From positions 2,809,001 through 2,873,000 of the forward strand of contig OZ345366.1 in NCBI GenBank assembly GCA_977006965.1: a stretch of 64,000 nt of DNA, given 5' to 3'. Positions within the stretch are counted from its first letter, which is position 1; every line of letters begins with the position of its first letter. A program made the position numbers and the translations under genes. Of the stretch, positions 34,858 through 44,305 are shown one piece after another. Under the pieces are notes generated by a model that did not search any database, was not told the DNA's origin, and saw only the letters and a list, made by a program, of their open reading frames with translations. The DNA comes from Phymatolithon calcareum (taxonomy: Eukaryota; Rhodophyta; Florideophyceae; Hapalidiales).

Positions 34858-35571
34858 ATGGCGCCGCGATCCGGGAATACTACAAGGAGTCATGCTCGCA
34901 GCCAAGGAGGTGGAGAAGACATTCGCAAAGCGGTTTATAGAGATTTTGATCCTGTCGATGACCTGGTGGAGGTCCGGAGACCCCCTATACTCCCTGACGT
35001 CGTAAATTTCGTTATAAAGGAGTTTAAGAAGGATGTCCGACATACGATAAACAAGGCCAAACAAGACCACATACTGAAGAAGTACAAGGACCATGAAAAG
35101 GCGGCCGAGAGCAAGGAGAAAAAAGCCGCGCAAGAAGTCGAGGAGTCACTAGAAGACTATGCCATGCGTAATCTCAAGAAACAACTGAACTCCCTGGAGA
35201 AATCGATCAAGAAGCTTCAGAGAAACAACCGTGCTAAGCCCAGAAAAAGCAATGCCGGTGGAGGAAAGAGGGCAGACAAACAAAAGGAAAACGCAAGGTC
35301 AGCGAACAAGCAAACCGTGAAGAAGAAAAGCAAACAAGGCAAGAAGAACCGACACCCGTCTCGGAAAAACAAAACGGACGCCGAGCAGCAGGCCGCGCAA
35401 ACCGCAACTAGGGTCGATCTTCCAGCAGTTAAACAAACCTCTAGGAATATTGGCCGACAAGTTCACGCCGGAGGCCTAGCTGGTGCTGCGACTAGGAAGC
35501 AAGTATTCTTTCCCCACCAAACTCAAGGAATCCCTTCCCGCACTTGCCGATGCGACGTCACATTCATTTAA
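34858..35571 (+). CDS. basic coiled-coil protein at the N-terminus of the Penelope-like element
   Basis: 237 residues from the ATG at 34858. Residues about 20-70 are mixed (EDIRKAVYRDFDPVDDLVEV, VVNFVIKEFKKDVRHTINK). Residues 75-130 are a likely coiled coil (AQEVEESLEDYAMRNLKKQL). Residues 130-180 are very Lys/Arg-rich and probably bind nucleic acid or localise to the nucleus. It overlaps the RT-side frame at 35483 in another phase, so it could be a separate ORF1 or the front of one frameshifted polyprotein. Confidence 0.55.
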   Translation: MAPRSGNTTRSHARSQGGGEDIRKAVYRDFDPVDDLVEVRRPPILPDVVNFVIKEFKKDVRHTINKAKQDHILKKYKDHEKAAESKEKKAAQEVEESLEDYAMRNLKKQLNSLEKSIKKLQRNNRAKPRKSNAGGGKRADKQKENARSANKQTVKKKSKQGKKNRHPSRKNKTDAEQQAAQTATRVDLPAVKQTSRNIGRQVHAGGLAGAATRKQVFFPHQTQGIPSRTCRCDVTFI

Positions 35572-36181
35572 ACCCAAGTTAAAGGCCGTTCACGATTCGG
35601 AAGAGACGAAAGGAATTGAAGCATGGCATAATGCTATCAAGAAGGAAGCTCAAAAAGTAGAAGAGCCTCGCTGGTCGAAACGCGATCTTCTCATTTCCAA
35701 AGGCCTCAGGGATATCAAGACGATGAACGTGATTTCGAAGATGGGCGACAAGAAACTCGGAGTTGTAGCGATCCATAAACACATCTATCTGAACATTGCG
35801 CGACAGCACGTAGACGATAGACGGAGATATGGAGAGCTACCCCGGTTTATCGGAACGGCACGCGTACATCCCCGATTTGTCGACAAGTGAATGAGCTTGG
35901 CGTGGGAGGATCCCCAACCAGCACCCTTGTACGTTATGCCGAAGCTTCACAAGAAGAAGATGTTCACTTCATGGCCAGTCACTGTGCAACACTCATACAT
36001 ACTGTCGCCTCTGAACAAGACATGTGCAGACAAGTTGCAAGGAATCGTCGACAAGATTCCAGAAATCCCCAAGGACTCCAAGACTGTACTGGACCATTTT
36101 AAGTTCAAACGATCTGGAGTCTTCTTGACATACGATGTCGAAGCCCTATGGCCGAGCGTTAGTCTACAAGACGCAATCAAA
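35483..36181 (+). pseudogene. Penelope-type RT, N-terminal half
   Basis: The frame reads SKYSFPTKLKESLPALADAT (start codon not ATG). It has KMGDKKLGVVAIHKHIYL, the thumb-like K..NLG(V)V block found in Penelope RTs, ends VHPRFVDK with TGA at 35888, and continues in frame MSLAWEDPQPAPLYVMPKLHKKK (the YxLPKxHK block). SGVFLTYDVEALWPSV follows with the first catalytic Asp (TxDVxxLYxxI in the family). It is then cut by the insertion at 36182. Confidence 0.75.
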
Positions 36182-36649
36182 ACTGTAGGATAACGACATG
36201 GGGGTGTCGGTGGCACTTGTGGTGCCGGTCCCCTGGGCACTGCGGCAGCGTCGCAGAGCGTTCGGGGAGTGATCAGAGAACAGTTGTTAGCGTCGGAAGG
36301 GGTCGGAAGTCACGTAATGACAAAGGAGACCCAGAGGGCAAAGTGTGCTAGGATGGTTGGAGGTAGCTGCGGACTCCTCGGGGTTCCGGCGCTCAACTCA
36401 GGGTCTGTAGGAACAGCGCTGGAGAGCAGATCTGTAGCTCGCTGCGCAGGAAGCGCCTTAGGAGCTCTGGAGGGCGCAAAGATATCCAAGGAGAGGATTT
36501 TTGCAGGCCCGATCGCCCTTCCGAAGACTCTGCAAGGAATCCCAAGTTGCTCCTTTACCGTATCCGCCCCATGACCTCGGCTATATGGCGCATGATAGCC
36601 GTCAACGGTAACGTGGCACGACTGTTTGCTAATCGGCTAATCCTACAGT
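36182..36649 (+). mobile_element. 468-bp insertion with 10-bp terminal inverted repeats
   Basis: Begins ACTGTAGGAT and ends ATCCTACAGT, exact inverted repeats. It interrupts the Penelope-type RT exactly at a codon boundary, and its length is a multiple of three, so the frame resumes at 36650. No transposase is present and no clear target duplication is seen, so it would be a non-autonomous element. The alternative is an intron: CTAATCCTACAG resembles a 3' splice site and GTAGGA a 5' site, but that splice would shift the frame and create a stop. Confidence 0.55.
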
Positions 36650-37252
36650 AATAGTGATATGATTCTCAGTGTAGTCGAGTATCTCCCCTTACAGTGCCTT
36701 TCAGGGCGTATATGCGACACGTGTAGGCCCGTCGGCAGTTATACCACAAAAACAATCAAGGACAACGTACCTGAGCTCAGCGAACGTAACGGGTTTTGGT
36801 TAAAGGTCCTGAAGTTATTGATGTATAACAATTACATCTCGTTTGAAGGAAAAATATACCGACAGATACAAGGTACCGCGACAAGAACAGCCGTCGCTCC
36901 GGCATTTGCGAACCTGTACTTTTACTTCAAATTCATGGACTTACTCTGGAACAACGAAGCCATTCAGATACTACTGCGCTATATCGATGACAGCTTCGCG
37001 GTGGTTGACACGAAAGAGAATGCGCGGGAACTCATGCGTCAACTTAACGGACAATGCAACATCTCCTTCACGTTCGACATACCGACTACATCGGCCATCT
37101 TCCTCGACAACAAAATCCGCAAGGGCTCCCGGCGTGCGAATGAAGAAAAGCTTGACTTATGCCGCTTCTTCAAGCCCAACAACCATGTCCTCTACCTTCC
37201 CGCCAACTCCAGTCATCCGAAACACAAGAAGCTGTCCATATTCAAGGGCTAA
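36650..37252 (+). pseudogene. Penelope-type RT, catalytic C-terminal half
   Basis: Reads MYNNYISFEGKIYRQIQGTA, a block corresponding to the GxAMGTxxSPxxANL region (here GTATRTAVAPAFANLYFY), then LLRYIDDSFAV with the catalytic YIDD, then AIFLDNKI. It ends with CRFFKPNNHVLYLPANSSHP and KHKKLSIFKG, a hallmark of Penelope-like RTs (KPTxxxxYL...S.HP.H.K..I.KG). The stop at 37250-37252 is premature, because CLSKSTDKVSWLEVLHKIFK continues in another frame. Confidence 0.8.
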
Positions 37253-37640
37253 GCCATTCGATGTCTGAGTAAAAGTACTGACAAGGTCTCCTGGCTGGAA
37301 GTGTTGCACAAGATATTCAAGGGTCTTATCGCGCGCGGGTACGATGGCCGCGAAATTAAACGGAAATGGAAACAAGTGCGATGGGAACAGCGACGCGATT
37401 ACCTCTTTGGTCCAAGTCTTCAATAATCGAAGCCCGAGGGTACGCCGGCGGTCACACGGTACCATCGAGACGTAAGCAAGACATGGCGCCGTCTCATCAA
37501 GAAGCACTCCGTACCTCGCCCACTTCGTCTCCAAGGGAAGGATTGGAACGCTAAGCAACGTGCTTTCCGCGAGGCGTGGCTGCCAATGGTTATTTTAAGG
37601 ACTTTCCTAAGTTGGGCAGCTTCCTTGTATCCGCAAACGA

Positions 37641-39600
37641 CACGGTGAGCCCACAAGAACACGAATTGTAACGCGTATCTGTTTCTCCGGCTGAAATATT
37701 TCGCGTCATTTGATTACTTGCGTACAATTTTGACGCATCCACCACGTGTTTGACGCACCCAAACCTGATCAAATTGCAACATAAAGAATTTTTTCTAAAC
37801 GACCAAATTTCAATTTTTCAGTTTTCACAACTAAAAAGTTGAAATTACACTGTGAATGGTTTTCGCCAAATGCAACCAATCACAAGAATAGTATAGAGTT
37901 TTTGCACATGCCCCAATTAGTTTTGCAGTTGGCTTAGGATTCTACATGTTAGAAGAAGACAAGGCAAGTCTACATAAGACTCTGCCGATCCTCTTCCCTA
38001 GGAGTTGTTCGGTAGGGAACTGACGAAGAGCTAAACTCGAAATATTTTCACAACAAGCTCCAGGTCACCCTCAACCAAACACTCGAACCCCTATTCCACC
38101 ATCTGCTGATTCGGGTAACCATCCACTCGAGGATCGCAGCTGTATTCGGATCACGATATCATCTTCCTCCGTATTCCATCCTGTACCCGTGGTGCGCTCA
38201 GCAACTCGGTGCGCTATTTAAAATTCCCATTACTATTCTACACTTATTCCATTCCGTTTGCAAATGCAAATTTGATCCTCACGACGAGCACTTCTTCCGT
38301 CATTTGAGTTCCGTAATTTATTTGGCACGTTTACAGTCCCCCGAAACTTCCACGACTCATGTTCTACGTTGAATGGATATATACATGTCCCCCACCAATG
38401 ACACATTAGTGGCGAGGATTTATTGCATAGACCATCCTCTTGCAACAACTGTCACGTGTCTTGTCTGTGTTTCGAGTACGAATAAACTATATGAAGATTC
38501 CACTTGTCACATCCCCCCACCCCCAATAACAACAGATACTGGCAAATGCACAACAATTACATTTCGTCTCCGAATCCTTATGGAAACATATCACTGGTGC
38601 TCCTAGACTGCTTTTAGAAAATTTCTTGTTATTAAAATTCTACTTTGAGACTCATATCAAAACTAAAGCGAATAGAAGAAGTTAAAAATATCAATTTTTT
38701 TCCAAGGAGTGCGCCTATATTTGCGCACCAAGTTCCTACGTCGGTCAACCGGTCCGGCAACCCTAAATGAGTTCCGCCACGTGTCAAGTCATCCGCGAAC
38801 CCTAAATCGTCCTACACACGTGATAAACCGTCGCTGATCACATCCAACATATGCCAACGAAACGGGTAGCAGTTTTGTGTGCAACAGCACCAGGGAAGGG
38901 TTGGAAAGACTGCCTTCGAAGCCCGGAGACTGTGTCGATAGTAATGTACACAGGCAGCGTCTTCGCGTTGTGCAGTTGATGGCACTTGTCGCATAGTGCC
39001 TCGTGTAGATAATCTGCGTGAACGTTGGGCGCAGGAGCGCAATTGCAGGATTTACAAGACCGCTCTGAGCCCATTTTTGGTGTTATTGCACCAAAAATAT
39101 CCGTTCTGTAACTTCGATGATGCGCGGATCGCGGCCGGTCTACCCTCGGACAAGGGTGTGATAAAATAAATTCGAAAATAATTAATTGGAATTAATATTT
39201 AATTGTGGGCTCGCAGGCTCGTGCAGTGCTCTCTCTGTCGCTCGTTCCGTTTCTAGCTCACCCTCTTGCCTTCCTCGTCACCTGCCGCACCAAACCAGCC
39301 CAACCATGCTCACCCGTCGCACAACTCCGAAACTTCGCAATGTCCTTCGCCCCATTAGTCTGTTGCCACTACTGCGTCCGCCAGCGCCGTCTGGGTGACC
39401 GCTGGGGGTCTGGGATGATGGACGCGAGCGAGCGCATCATCTGCTCGTACGACTGCGCCTGGACTCAGCTCTTGATCGATGAACATGCCGCGGAGGCGCA
39501 CGACGCCACCATTCGCGCCCAACTGGAAGCTCAAGCCGCGGCGGCCGTGTCCGCCGTCCCGTGTGCAAACGGGGGCCGTGCACGTGATTCGGTCTATGCC
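37641..39600. other. no firmly recognised gene
   Basis: Mostly AT-rich spacer. The minus strand at 39074-38838 has a 78-residue frame with CKSC, then 17 residues, then CDKC. This is the C-x2-C-x17-C-x2-C spacing of GATA fingers, followed by HNAKTLPVYITID. The match is too short to call. A 134-residue alanine-rich plus frame at 39205-39609 has no motif. Confidence 0.35.
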
Positions 39601-39624
39601 GATGGATAAACTGATCGCCCTCTC

Positions 39625-40390
39625 ATGTGACGCCAATTGTGCAGCCGGCATTACATTGTTCCGACATCTGGAGCCCCACCTGCGGAATTGTGAAAGATCA
39701 GATTGCAGCAGCTTCACTATTGAGTCGGCGAGACACTTTTCTTAGAATTGAAAAGTTCTGTCAGTTTTTCTTCTTATCTACGGACTGTATCACTACCACG
39801 TCCTCGTACAATGGCGGAAGATACCGCTTGCCATCTCCTGCCGTTCTCAACGCACATCAATTGTGGACCGGAAAGCAGCTTTTTTCCTCTGTTTTGGATA
39901 TTATTGGCTGTAATAGGCCTGGCATCTACTTGGAGACCACGTCGAAGACAAAGGCGAATATCGTCGGGCGGGAAGAATCGCAGGTTTTATTCCGGGATGG
40001 ACAGCTCCTTCGCGGAACCTTTGATATGAGCTCTCTTGGTGCATCGATTTATAGCACGGTGCATGGCGCGCAAGAAGTCTACGGTGCTGAACATCGGACA
40101 ATTTTCTGAGCTTTCTCGGAAGACTTGGCACGTTTTATCTTCGCAAGCATGGCCATACAGCTGGAATCGATGATTTTCTTCTTCAAGAAGAAGCTGAATA
40201 AGAGCGGCATTCTCTCATCAGCAATTCTCTTGATAAAATTTCAATGTCATGCCCAAACGCAGTATTTGAGGACCTTGGCAATGACACATCGATCGCCACG
40301 CAGCATCTCCTTTTTTATCCGACCCTTCCCGGCCAGGCCTCTGACGGGGGTTTGAGGATGATGACACAAGAAAGTTTGGAAGAGCATTAG
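39625..40390 (+). pseudogene. RNA polymerase I largest subunit fragment
   Basis: Traced through three frames. HYIVPTSGAP lies near 39648-39677. KDQIAAASLLSRRDTFL (about 39690-39740) matches the QDHI.A..LLT.RDTF block of largest subunits. RLPSPAVLNAHQLWTGKQLF (39822-39882) is the PxPAILKPxxLWTGKQ block. VLFRDGQLLRGTFDM, then YSTVHGAQEVYG and, after a shift near 40110, GRLGTFYLRKHGHTAGIDDFLL match the Pol I order (LVH..YELYG...FSRLFT.FLQ..GFTCGVDDLLL) better than Pol II or III. It continues EEAE, a stop, then LISNSLDKISMSCPNAVFED to about 40350. The catalytic NADFDGD region is absent. It is a dead fragment, not a working subunit. Confidence 0.75.
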
Positions 40391-41080
40391 TGTGGGACGT
40401 AACTGGAGCATCTGCATCTCTGTTCGTACTCCCGCATAGGCTTGCCGCGCGCGTCTCGCCAGCGACAAATTTTGCACCAAAATGGTTACCAATTTCCCGC
40501 ATTGGAAGGAGCACTCAAGCTTTTTATTTTAGCCATCGCAGATCCAGCTCATTGCGCGTATACACCTGCCCTCTCTGATGGCCTTGGTATAGAGCTGCGC
40601 AGCACGAGACTTGCCGGCTGGTACACCTTCGCGTTCTTTGTGCAAAATCCATCCCAGGCAGTCGCCCGAGCATTGAGATCCATTGTATTGAAGGATGAGA
40701 GAAGTGCTCCTAGTTTTGAGCAGGAGGAAATAGATTCCAGCTTGTGGTTAAAAGTGTGCACAAAACGAACGGAAAGAACCGGTCTTCGACAGAAAGATGC
40801 GCGGCGTTGATACAAAAGAGCAATACGACGAAGAGCCTCGCGGTTGTGGACGGAATTCTCTCTGAGCGCCACGCGAGCAGTGCTGACCTCGACAGGGTGA
40901 AGATGAGTGAAATCGGGCAGACGGGACTGTAGTCCACGATGCATTGGACTATGTGTTGCATGTCAAGCAACATGTGTGATGGGGCACAGGGGATATGAGG
41001 GGCGTGGCAGAGTGAAATAATGTGACCTGCAGACACTGAGCCAATCCATATCCAATTACAAAAAGTAAAATTTAATACCT
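40391..41080. other. no recognised gene
   Basis: Overlapping short frames on both strands (40442-40810 plus, 41165-40710 minus) without motifs. It may continue the decayed polymerase gene beyond recognition. Confidence 0.3.
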
Positions 41081-41218
41081 TCTTTTTAATAAAATACGAA
41101 AATCCTCTTTTATATATATTTTGGCGCACAATCCCGGGTTTTCGGCTCACTAAATTCCAATTCAAGCAGATTTGCGTCCTGAGTACCGATATGTTCCTCT
41201 TGATGAGACCTATATAGT

Positions 41219-41423
41219 TTCCGGGTGGCCGGTATGGCGCACGTGCCGAAAAGTAACTGTATTACATGAAAAGTGGCCGGAATGGCGCTGAGATTTTATG
41301 GGTTTCCAGACCATATGACCATGTATGCGAATAGAGCCTGGATTCGCATGGGTAAATCAGCGCCATACCGGCCAAAGCTATATTTTACTAATTTTTTGCG
41401 TCGGCATACCGGCCACCTCAGAT
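41219..41423. repeat. nested foldback, left block
   Basis: Arms lie in the order A1 (GTGGCCGGTATGGCGC, 41225), A2 (GTGGCCGGAATGGCGCTG, 41273), A2' (CAGCGCCATACCGGCC, 41358) and A1' (GGCATACCGGCCAC, 41403). A1 pairs with A1' and A2 with A2'. It interrupts a hairpin half at about 41.12-41.21 kb. Confidence 0.75.
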
Positions 41424-41516
41424 TTTTGCCTCATAAATAAATTGCTTGCTTACAAAGTCCCCTCGGATCTCAATTCTATTTTTCACATATTTTTTCTCCT
41501 GTCGCGCGAATTTGAT

Positions 41517-41930
41517 GCACACGTTCCCGTTCACGCAGACATACGCGCTTGGTACCATTAGACGCATCTTGATGAGAGCTTTCTAACGGTACCAATCGCG
41601 CAAGTGTGCGCGAACGGGAACATGGTGCGCCAGAACCCGGGAAATGTCGCCCAAATATTATTATAAAATAGGAATCTAAATTTATGATAGCATAGCAGTC
41701 GTAAGATACTACTTTCTATTTATTTTTGACGGGATTCCACGGATTTCCGCGCACCAACTTTCCGTTTGCGCAGAGTTACGCGCTTGCTACCAGTCTCTTC
41801 ACCGTAATGAGACCTTTCGAATGGTATCAAGCGCGTAAGTCTGCGCGGACGGGAAGTTGATGCGCAGAAAACCGTGGAGTATGCCCAAAATTATATACAA
41901 AATAGGATTCTAAATTTAAATTGACAGCCT
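41517..41930. repeat. two tandem hairpin units, left block
   Basis: Unit 1 has arms at about 41517-41560 and 41579-41632; unit 2 at about 41732-41791 and 41819-41878 (CCACGGATTTCCGCGC against GCGCAGAAAACCGTGG). Between and after them lie GGAATCTAAATTTATGATAG and GGATTCTAAATTTAAATTGA. From about 41600 to 41930 it parallels 54563-54899 closely. Confidence 0.8.
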
Positions 41931-42168
41931 AGCCCAAAATAAGGAATGTATGTTAAAATGATTTTTGAATGTTTTTCTACGGCCATCGAGAATAGCATGG
42001 GCTCGCGTCTGTGTGACCAATGACATTGGACCATCTTTATTGTGTAATTATGTGCGAGAAGAGTCGCAAAAGGATCCGTTACGGATTTGATTTGTTGTGG
42101 CACGGATACATAACGTTCGCACACCATCCTGTCAATCTTCTCCCAACCTCCATATCGAGGGTGGCGCT

Positions 42169-42684
42169 ATGGCCCACCTACGTGAATCTGATTTGTCGAC
42201 GTTGGCTCAGAATCATATTCGACCATGTATGGCAACGGCATCCTTCATTTGTTCGAGACGGGAGACTTGCGGGATTGAGATCGCATGCACCAAGAAATCA
42301 TTCTTGCAGCATCTGAAGCGAAGCGGGCATGGCCTCTCATCTGCGGAATCGCTCCATCTGTGGCATTGTGCACTAAACTGCTCGGCTGATTTCAAAATGT
42401 CGCACCCGCTCCGTCTAGCATACCGGCAAGGCGGTACAAGTCACGGAGAACTTCCACGTATGGAAGGTTTACCTGTCGTATTGGCTTTTAAGTGTCCGCT
42501 ATGTGACTTCCTCGCTATATCTGTTAAAACAATTCGTTTACACGGCAAGGAAGATCACTATACATCGATTTCAAGAATGTCTAGCAGAAGTCTAGAGCCC
42601 GTACGCTGTCAGTCGTTATCGCGTAAGAAGGCGTCGAAGAAACTATTTTTGTGTCGACGACCGAAGAGAATGACGAGTCCATAG
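42169..42684 (+). CDS. C2H2 zinc-finger N-terminus (OrsD-like) of the recombinase-helicase protein
   Basis: The frame is open from 42097, but the first ATG is 42169 (MAHLRESDLSTLAQNHIRPC). Residues about 20-50 read CSRRETCGIEIACTKKSFLQ then HLKRSGH, a C2H2-like finger with wide spacing. Residues about 108-130 read CPLCDFLAISVKTIRLHGKE then DH, a regular C-x2-C-x12-H-x4-H finger. Paired fingers ahead of a RecQ-like helicase are the arrangement of fungal OrsD (DUF3505) proteins and telomere-linked-helicase relatives; I assign this by pattern only. They probably bind DNA. The frame closes at TAG 42682, while the neighbouring frame FVSTTEENDESIVFSERL is open and reads on. Confidence 0.6.
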   Translation: MAHLRESDLSTLAQNHIRPCMATASFICSRRETCGIEIACTKKSFLQHLKRSGHGLSSAESLHLWHCALNCSADFKMSHPLRLAYRQGGTSHGELPRMEGLPVVLAFKCPLCDFLAISVKTIRLHGKEDHYTSISRMSSRSLEPVRCQSLSRKKASKKLFLCRRPKRMTSP

Positions 42685-42989
42685 TGTTCTCTGAGAGACT
42701 GATGCATGCCGTTGCTACCTATGATCCTGGACAAGTTCCGGGGTCACATATTCGTGCTGCTAGCGATCGCGAAAAAAGCAGTTTTGTGAGCCTTGCGCAA
42801 TGTCAAGAACGCCTGGATAGTCAGGGTCTTGAAATGGAAGATGCTTGGTCACTTGTACGGTTTCCCACCACAAACGATGATACACGCCTTTATCTGTTGC
42901 AAATCATCTGTCGAAAGCTCTGGAAGGCCTGTTTGTGGAAGCTCGGGAGCTGTTTACAACTATCGACAGCTTTCGGTCGACATTGTTGA
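42648..42989 (+). CDS. middle segment of the recombinase-helicase protein (frameshifted)
   Basis: It follows the finger frame by a shift near 42650 and reads STTEENDESIVFSERLMHAV, then CQERLDSQGLEMEDAWSLVR, up to FPTTNDDT. The next frame takes over near 42881 as TPLSVANHLSKALEGLFVEA. The residues after 42881 in the present frame are therefore probably not translated. It is a linker of unknown function, likely helical. It has no start of its own, so it is not a separate gene. Confidence 0.5.
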   Translation, partial: FVSTTEENDESIVFSERLMHAVATYDPGQVPGSHIRAASDREKSSFVSLAQCQERLDSQGLEMEDAWSLVRFPTTNDDTRLYLLQIICRKLWKACLWKLGSCLQLSTAFGRHC

Positions 42990-44305
42990 CCATTGGAACA
43001 AGTGGTAATCTGGATAAGAAACAGGGCTTTCGATTTCTGCCGAACGACAAGGGTGGAAACAGCAGCGTGGAGAAGTATGCGAGAAATGCACGCATGCTTC
43101 TCCTCGTGGCGTGCCGTGTGTACCTTGATCGAGTCAAGTACCCTAAGATCACCATGTCAGTGGAGCAATGCATGGCGGTGGAGCAGCTGATATGTGCATG
43201 CGGGCCTGACGCGGACCGTGAAGCTGTACAAGAGAAGGTGCATCGCTTGTTCTATGCAGTGCTCTTTCAGGAGAGCAGTATTGGTCGTGGAAGCACTAGA
43301 CTTTTCACGTCTGCCGTTGCTGCATGTCTCTGTGTTGCTGGAGACAGTGTGGACAAGCTCTTCTTTAAGCAAGGAAACCAACTGTCTCCGATAATTTCGG
43401 CTATTCTCTATGCAGGGTCATGCTGTTCTCTGCTAGAGATTCGAAAGTACTCGGAAGAAGCGATGACAGCCGAGGTGGAAGAGACTGTGGAAAGGGTGCT
43501 GGGACCGGAGGCCAAGGCCGGAATATCCGTTTTTGTAGACTTGCGGTCGATATGCGCCACCGTGCGAGCGGAAGAGGTTGTTGAGAACAGGTACAGGAAG
43601 TGTCCCACTCACGAACACTGTGGAATGGTTCGGGGAATTGAGCTAAGTGGAGTCAAGCTTGGAGCCGCTGTCCTTAATATGCAGGCAGATCTACGGAAGA
43701 AGATCTTTGAGGTTTTGCTGAAATCGAAGGCGCTTCCTAATGATTTTCGAGTATCTTGTGACAAGATGGTGGATGATGTGGAGAAAACGACGCCGGGGTA
43801 CTGGGCTCTAGCAGACGTGCGAAATGCAGCATTTGTCGGGCAATGCACTACATGGATGCAGTTGAATGTTGTGGCAGATATAGCGGATTGTGACCTCGGG
43901 GCATGGTGCCAGGCTGCTAAAGACCTCGTGCCACTCTTGCTGTGCACAGTTCATTTGTCCGGTGGAGCGCCAAGCCGCGGAACCGAGCTTGGGAGCATGT
44001 CCCTGCGGAATACACACAGTAAGAAGCGCGCATTCTTTTTTGTTGTGCACGAAATCATGATTATTCCGACGTTTCACAAGATGCGAGCAATACTTCGAGG
44101 TGCAATGAGCTTCATTTCGCGGCACCTGGACAAGGAGACTTCGTTTCTATTTAAAGCGTTTTTCTTGTTGGTGCATCCAGTTATCGTTGCACATGCGGGA
44201 ATAGAAGACGAGTCAGTACCGTACCGTTCGGTTTGGAAGGGGAGCAGCTGCTCCGGAAGCGATCACTGGTTCGAGACAGTGTTTTTTAGGGACGATGGAG
44301 GCTGA
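42881..44305 (+). CDS. tyrosine-recombinase-like domain, first part
   Basis: Open from 42881 (no ATG; GTG at 42935). An alpha-helical region contains MLLLVACRVYLDRVKYPK and a GRGSTRLFTSAVAACLCV segment. A block TVHLSGGAPSRGTELGSM (about 43950-44000) resembles the R-box of tyrosine recombinases (GxRxxEL). It is followed by strands FFVVHEIMIIPTFHKMRA that could carry the box-K lysine, then helices FKAFFLLVHPVI. The domain runs on in the next frame, which overlaps by 11 bp. A frame phase change near 44225 (FGLEGEQLLRKRSLVRDSVF) may be the real path. Function inferred: DNA strand exchange for excision or integration. Needs structure-based confirmation. Confidence 0.55.
   Translation, partial: YTPLSVANHLSKALEGLFVEARELFTTIDSFRSTLLTIGTSGNLDKKQGFRFLPNDKGGNSSVEKYARNARMLLLVACRVYLDRVKYPKITMSVEQCMAVEQLICACGPDADREAVQEKVHRLFYAVLFQESSIGRGSTRLFTSAVAACLCVAGDSVDKLFFKQGNQLSPIISAILYAGSCCSLLEIRKYSEEAMTAEVEETVERVLGPEAKAGISVFVDLRSICATVRAEEVVENRYRKCPTHEHCGMVRGIELSGVKLGAAVLNMQADLRKKIFEVLLKSKALPNDFRVSCDKMVDDVEKTTPGYWALADVRNAAFVGQCTTWMQLNVVADIADCDLGAWCQAAKDLVPLLLCTVHLSGGAPSRGTELGSMSLRNTHSKKRAFFFVVHEIMIIPTFHKMRAILRGAMSFISRHLDKETSFLFKAFFLLVHPVIVAHAGIEDESVPYRSVWKGSSCSGSDHWFETVFFRDDGG

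Larger units (their letters stand above)
34858..37640 (+). mobile_element. Penelope-like retroelement, interrupted
   Basis: A basic coiled-coil N-terminal frame is followed by a Penelope-type RT. The RT frame (phase of 35483, 35891 and 36659) is the same throughout but is cut by a TGA at 35888-35890 and by a 468-bp insertion. After 37252 a further piece (SWLEVLHKIFKGLIARGYDG, 37285-37345) matches the usual C-terminal continuation. I see no GIY-YIG endonuclease before about 37.65 kb. Both ends are approximate. Confidence 0.75.

Noticed and set aside
36182-36649. Spliceosomal intron in the Penelope-like RT
   Set aside because: GT-AG choice inside the segment changes frame and makes an immediate stop, whereas removal at the inverted repeats keeps frame; kept only as an alternative.
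34858-37252. Group II intron or telomerase RT
   Set aside because: The KPxNxxxYL..S.HP.H.K..I.KG ending and the block order are specific to Penelope-like RTs.
38838-39074. GATA-type zinc finger (C-x2-C-x17-C-x2-C)
   Set aside because: Spacing fits but the conserved Trp and Asn of GATA fingers are missing and the frame is only 78 residues.
44281-44288. TTTTTTA as a programmed -1 frameshift site between the recombinase and helicase frames
   Set aside because: The codon phase and direction are wrong for the canonical slippery heptamer; the frame must move the other way. A homopolymer indel is simpler.
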